Shown piece after piece: positions 6,877 through 8,865 of a stretch of DNA of 8,865 bases. Each line of letters opens with the position of its first letter. Positions within the stretch are counted from its first letter, which is position 1. The stretch covers positions 1 to 8,865 of the forward strand of contig JANYAJ010000369.1 of assembly GCA_025361385.1 (NCBI GenBank), read 5' to 3'. The stretch is from Nitrospira sp. (GTDB taxonomy: Bacteria > Nitrospirota > Nitrospiria > Nitrospirales > Nitrospiraceae). The position numbers and the translations under genes are program-made. The notes under the pieces were generated by a model. That model did no database searches and was not told the origin of the DNA. It saw nothing but the letters and a program-made list of their open reading frames with translations.

Positions 6877-6921
6877 ACATTATTGTGGGTAATCACGGAC
6901 GTGTGGTGTCTCGGCCATGCC

Positions 6922-8865
6922 ATGAGAATACTACGTAGGCAGAGGAAAGAGGAGGTCAAGCCAGCGCGAGGGCGCCGTCATGCCTCCGCGGACACGGCGT
7001 TCAGCGGTTCGTTGCTGGTGCTTGAATCGCGCATCATGTTCGACGGCGCTGCCGTGGCCACGGTCAGTACCGTGACCACCGAGCAAATCGCACAAAGCCA
7101 GGCTGATGCATCCGTCTCGGCTGAAAAAACTGTGACAGCTGACACCGCGAACGATGCGCCGACGGGCGAACCGCAACCCACCACCGGCGACCACGCGTTG
7201 GTCCATGCCCTGGCCACGTTCGATGCGGCCGCGGCGCACCACGAAATCCTCTTCGTCTCTGCCAGCGTCCTCGACTATCAGAAGCTCCTCGACGGCATCA
7301 GCCCCAACGTCGAAGTGCACGTGCTCGACCCTGCCCGCGACGGCGTGGCGCAAATGGCGGAGATTCTCGCTGGCCGTACGGGCATCGATGCGATCCACCT
7401 GATCGGCGATGGCACAGAAGCAGAAATGCATCTCGGCGCGAGCTTCCTGACGCAAGATTCGATCAGCACGACCTACGCACAACAGTTCCAGCAAATCGGC
7501 CAGAGCTTGTCGGCGAACGCCGACCTCCTGATCTACGGCTGTGACTTTGGCCGTGGCGAGGCCGGGCTGCTGGCCATGAACACGTTGGCCACTCTCACCG
7601 GCGCCGATGTGGCCGCGAGCACGGACCGGACAGGCAATGTCGCTGAGAACGCAAACTGGCAACTTGAAGCCGCCACTGGCCTGATTGAGACCTCAGTTGT
7701 GATCGGAGCAACCACGGAGGCGACCTGGGACCATGCGTTGGCGACCTTCACCGTCACCAACACGAACGACGCCGGTGCCGGCTCGCTCCGCCAGGCGATC
7801 CTCGACGCCAACCTAGCCGTAGGCCCCGACACGATCGACTTCAACATCGCCGGCGCGGGTGTGCATACGATCAACCTCACTTCCGCTCTGCCGACGATCA
7901 CGGACCGGGTCACGATCGATGGCACCACGGAGTCGGGCTATAGTGGCTCGCCGTTGATCCGCTTGGACGGCAATAACGGAGCGTCGAGCGGCAGTGGCCT
8001 AGTGCTTGGTACGGGGTCCAGCGGTAGCACGATTAGCGGCTTGATGATTACGCGCTTCATAAATGATGGCATTCTGATCAATGGCAGCAGCAACAATGTG
8101 ATCACTAGGAATTACATCGGCACAGACGGAGTCGCCAATTTAGGCGACGCGAACGCTGGTATCGATCTCACGAACGCGGCGGCTAACAACCTGATCGGCG
8201 GCACGGTGGCAGGGAACGGCAACGTCATCGCCTTCAATGGCTGGGACGGAGTCACATTAGAGGCAACCGCTGCGACGGGAAACCGAATTGCTGGCAACTC
8301 CATCTACAGTAACACTGGTTTGGGGATCGATCTGAACAACGACGGTGTCACCCCCAACGACGTGGGTGATCCAGACTCAGGGCCGAACGACCTGAAGAAT
8401 TTTCCGGTGCTGACATCGGCTCAAGTGGTCTCGCCAACTCAGACCGCGATCAGCGGCACCTATAACAGCATCGCGAATAATAACTACCGGATCGAATTCT
8501 TCAGCAACGCCACAGGCGACCCCACCGGCTTCGGCGAAGGCCAGACCTATCTGGGCTTCGTCAACGTCACCACCGACGGGAGCGGCAACGCGACATTCAG
8601 CACTGTCTTGAACGCAGCCGCAGCCGTCGGGCAGGTGATCTCCGCCACGAGCACTGATCTCTCGAGCCTCGCCACATCTGAGTTCGCCCAAAACGTAGTT
8701 GTACCGGCGAATACCGCACCGACTCTTGATGCCAGCAAGAGTCCGGTGCTCACGGCCGAGAACGAAGACCCGGGGCGCCGTCGGGGGCGGTGGGCACGCT
8801 GGTGTCGAGTCTCGTGGACTTTGCGGTGCCGGCGGGCCAGGTGGACAACGTCACCGACCCTAACC
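6922..8865 (+). CDS. N-terminus of a giant LEPR-XLL-like / DUF4347 / beta-helix surface protein (partial, frameshifted)
   Basis: The frame from ATG 6922 stays open to the window end (648 codons). There is no clear ribosome binding site; GTG 6901 is an in-frame alternative. Residues 1-20 are Arg/Lys-rich, then [13 protein letters not shown] (32-44) resembles the LEPR-XLL N-terminal signature of very large exported proteins, with Ser in place of the usual Pro. Residues 107-260 match DUF4347: [10 protein letters not shown], the strand [10 protein letters not shown], the strand [16 protein letters not shown], then [13 protein letters not shown] and NWQLE. Residues 275-350 look like a choice-of-anchor-Q segment ([20 protein letters not shown]). 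Residues 355-470 are right-handed beta-helix turns rich in N-x-I and G-I, and 500-590 is an Ig-like beta-sandwich ([21 protein letters not shown]). A cadherin-like repeat begins at about 597. The frame breaks after residue 617; the last 30 or so encoded residues are Arg/Trp/Cys-rich and out of frame. No classical Sec signal is seen. Likely an exported adhesin-type protein and the probable substrate of the neighbouring exporter. Confidence 0.82.
   Translation, partial: MRILRRQRKEEVKPARGRRHASADTAFSGSLLVLESRIMFDGAAVATVSTVTTEQIAQSQADASVSAEKTVTADTANDAPTGEPQPTTGDHALVHALATFDAAAAHHEILFVSASVLDYQKLLDGISPNVEVHVLDPARDGVAQMAEILAGRTGIDAIHLIGDGTEAEMHLGASFLTQDSISTTYAQQFQQIGQSLSANADLLIYGCDFGRGEAGLLAMNTLATLTGADVAASTDRTGNVAENANWQLEAATGLIETSVVIGATTEATWDHALATFTVTNTNDAGAGSLRQAILDANLAVGPDTIDFNIAGAGVHTINLTSALPTITDRVTIDGTTESGYSGSPLIRLDGNNGASSGSGLVLGTGSSGSTISGLMITRFINDGILINGSSNNVITRNYIGTDGVANLGDANAGIDLTNAAANNLIGGTVAGNGNVIAFNGWDGVTLEATAATGNRIAGNSIYSNTGLGIDLNNDGVTPNDVGDPDSGPNDLKNFPVLTSAQVVSPTQTAISGTYNSIANNNYRIEFFSNATGDPTGFGEGQTYLGFVNVTTDGSGNATFSTVLNAAAAVGQVISATSTDLSSLATSEFAQNVVVPANTAPTLDASKSPVLTAENEDPGRRRGRWARWCRVSWTLRCRRARWTTSPTLT
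8775..8865 (+). pseudogene. Continuation of the giant surface protein in a shifted frame
   Basis: Read from 8775, in a different frame from the upstream part, the sequence gives [19 protein letters not shown] and then [11 protein letters not shown]. This is the expected continuation of the ENEDPG segment encoded up to 8775 and typical of cadherin-like repeats in giant LEPR/DUF4347 proteins. Restoring one G in the run at 8772-8775 joins the two pieces seamlessly. Whether this is a real null or phase-variant allele or a sequencing error cannot be decided here. Confidence 0.7.

Larger units (their letters stand above)
6696..6921 (+). other. Intergenic regulatory region before the giant surface-protein gene
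   Basis: This 226-bp gap holds a sigma-54-type promoter (6861-6876) and an inverted repeat about 100 bases upstream of it (6754-6777). I found no convincing rho-independent terminator after the operon. A GAGG/CCTC pairing around 6776-6807 has a mismatch, a long loop and no T run. Confidence 0.6.

Noticed and set aside
6931..7662. Long reverse-strand open frame of 243 codons
   Set aside because: It lies antisense to the DUF4347 gene, whose forward frame gives clear domain motifs; open antisense frames are common in GC-rich genes.

Overview
The window looks like a GC-rich Gram-negative chromosome. TolC-type, periplasmic-adaptor and lipoprotein genes imply an outer membrane. The gene mix and base composition would fit Nitrospira or a relative, but I cannot prove the genus from sequence alone.

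Layout. Bases 1-102 hold the last 33 codons of a forward gene, recognisable as the C-terminus of a BaiN/HI0933-type flavoprotein. It converges on a small reverse-strand gene (150-509) with a DUF3467-type domain. A 367-bp non-coding stretch (510-876) separates that gene from a divergent four-gene operon (877-6695). The operon encodes a TolC-family outer-membrane lipoprotein, an RND-type periplasmic adaptor, a GAF-like/HlyD fusion adaptor, and a polytopic protein joining a PqqD-like domain, an intact M50 (site-2-protease type) zinc metalloprotease core and a HlyD/lipoyl periplasmic arm. The junctions are GTGA overlap, 1-nt gap and ATGA overlap, so the four proteins are probably translated as a coupled set.

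After a 226-bp gap holding a near-consensus sigma-54 (-24/-12) promoter, a giant surface or secreted protein begins at 6922 and runs off the window. It has an Arg-rich N-terminus, a LEPR-XLL-like motif, a DUF4347 domain, a choice-of-anchor-Q-like segment and a right-handed beta-helix, and then enters a cadherin-like repeat. A one-base deletion in a G run (8772-8775) breaks the reading frame; the true protein continues in another frame.

Interpretation. No ABC ATPase or RND permease is encoded here, although outer-membrane and periplasmic parts are present. The M50-HlyD fusion occupies the place where the inner-membrane motor would normally be. My working hypothesis is a type-I-like export and maturation system dedicated to the giant LEPR/DUF4347 protein, with the PqqD-like domain as a possible substrate reader and the metalloprotease as a possible processing component. 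The domain architecture and gene order are seen in sequence; the functional link is inference.
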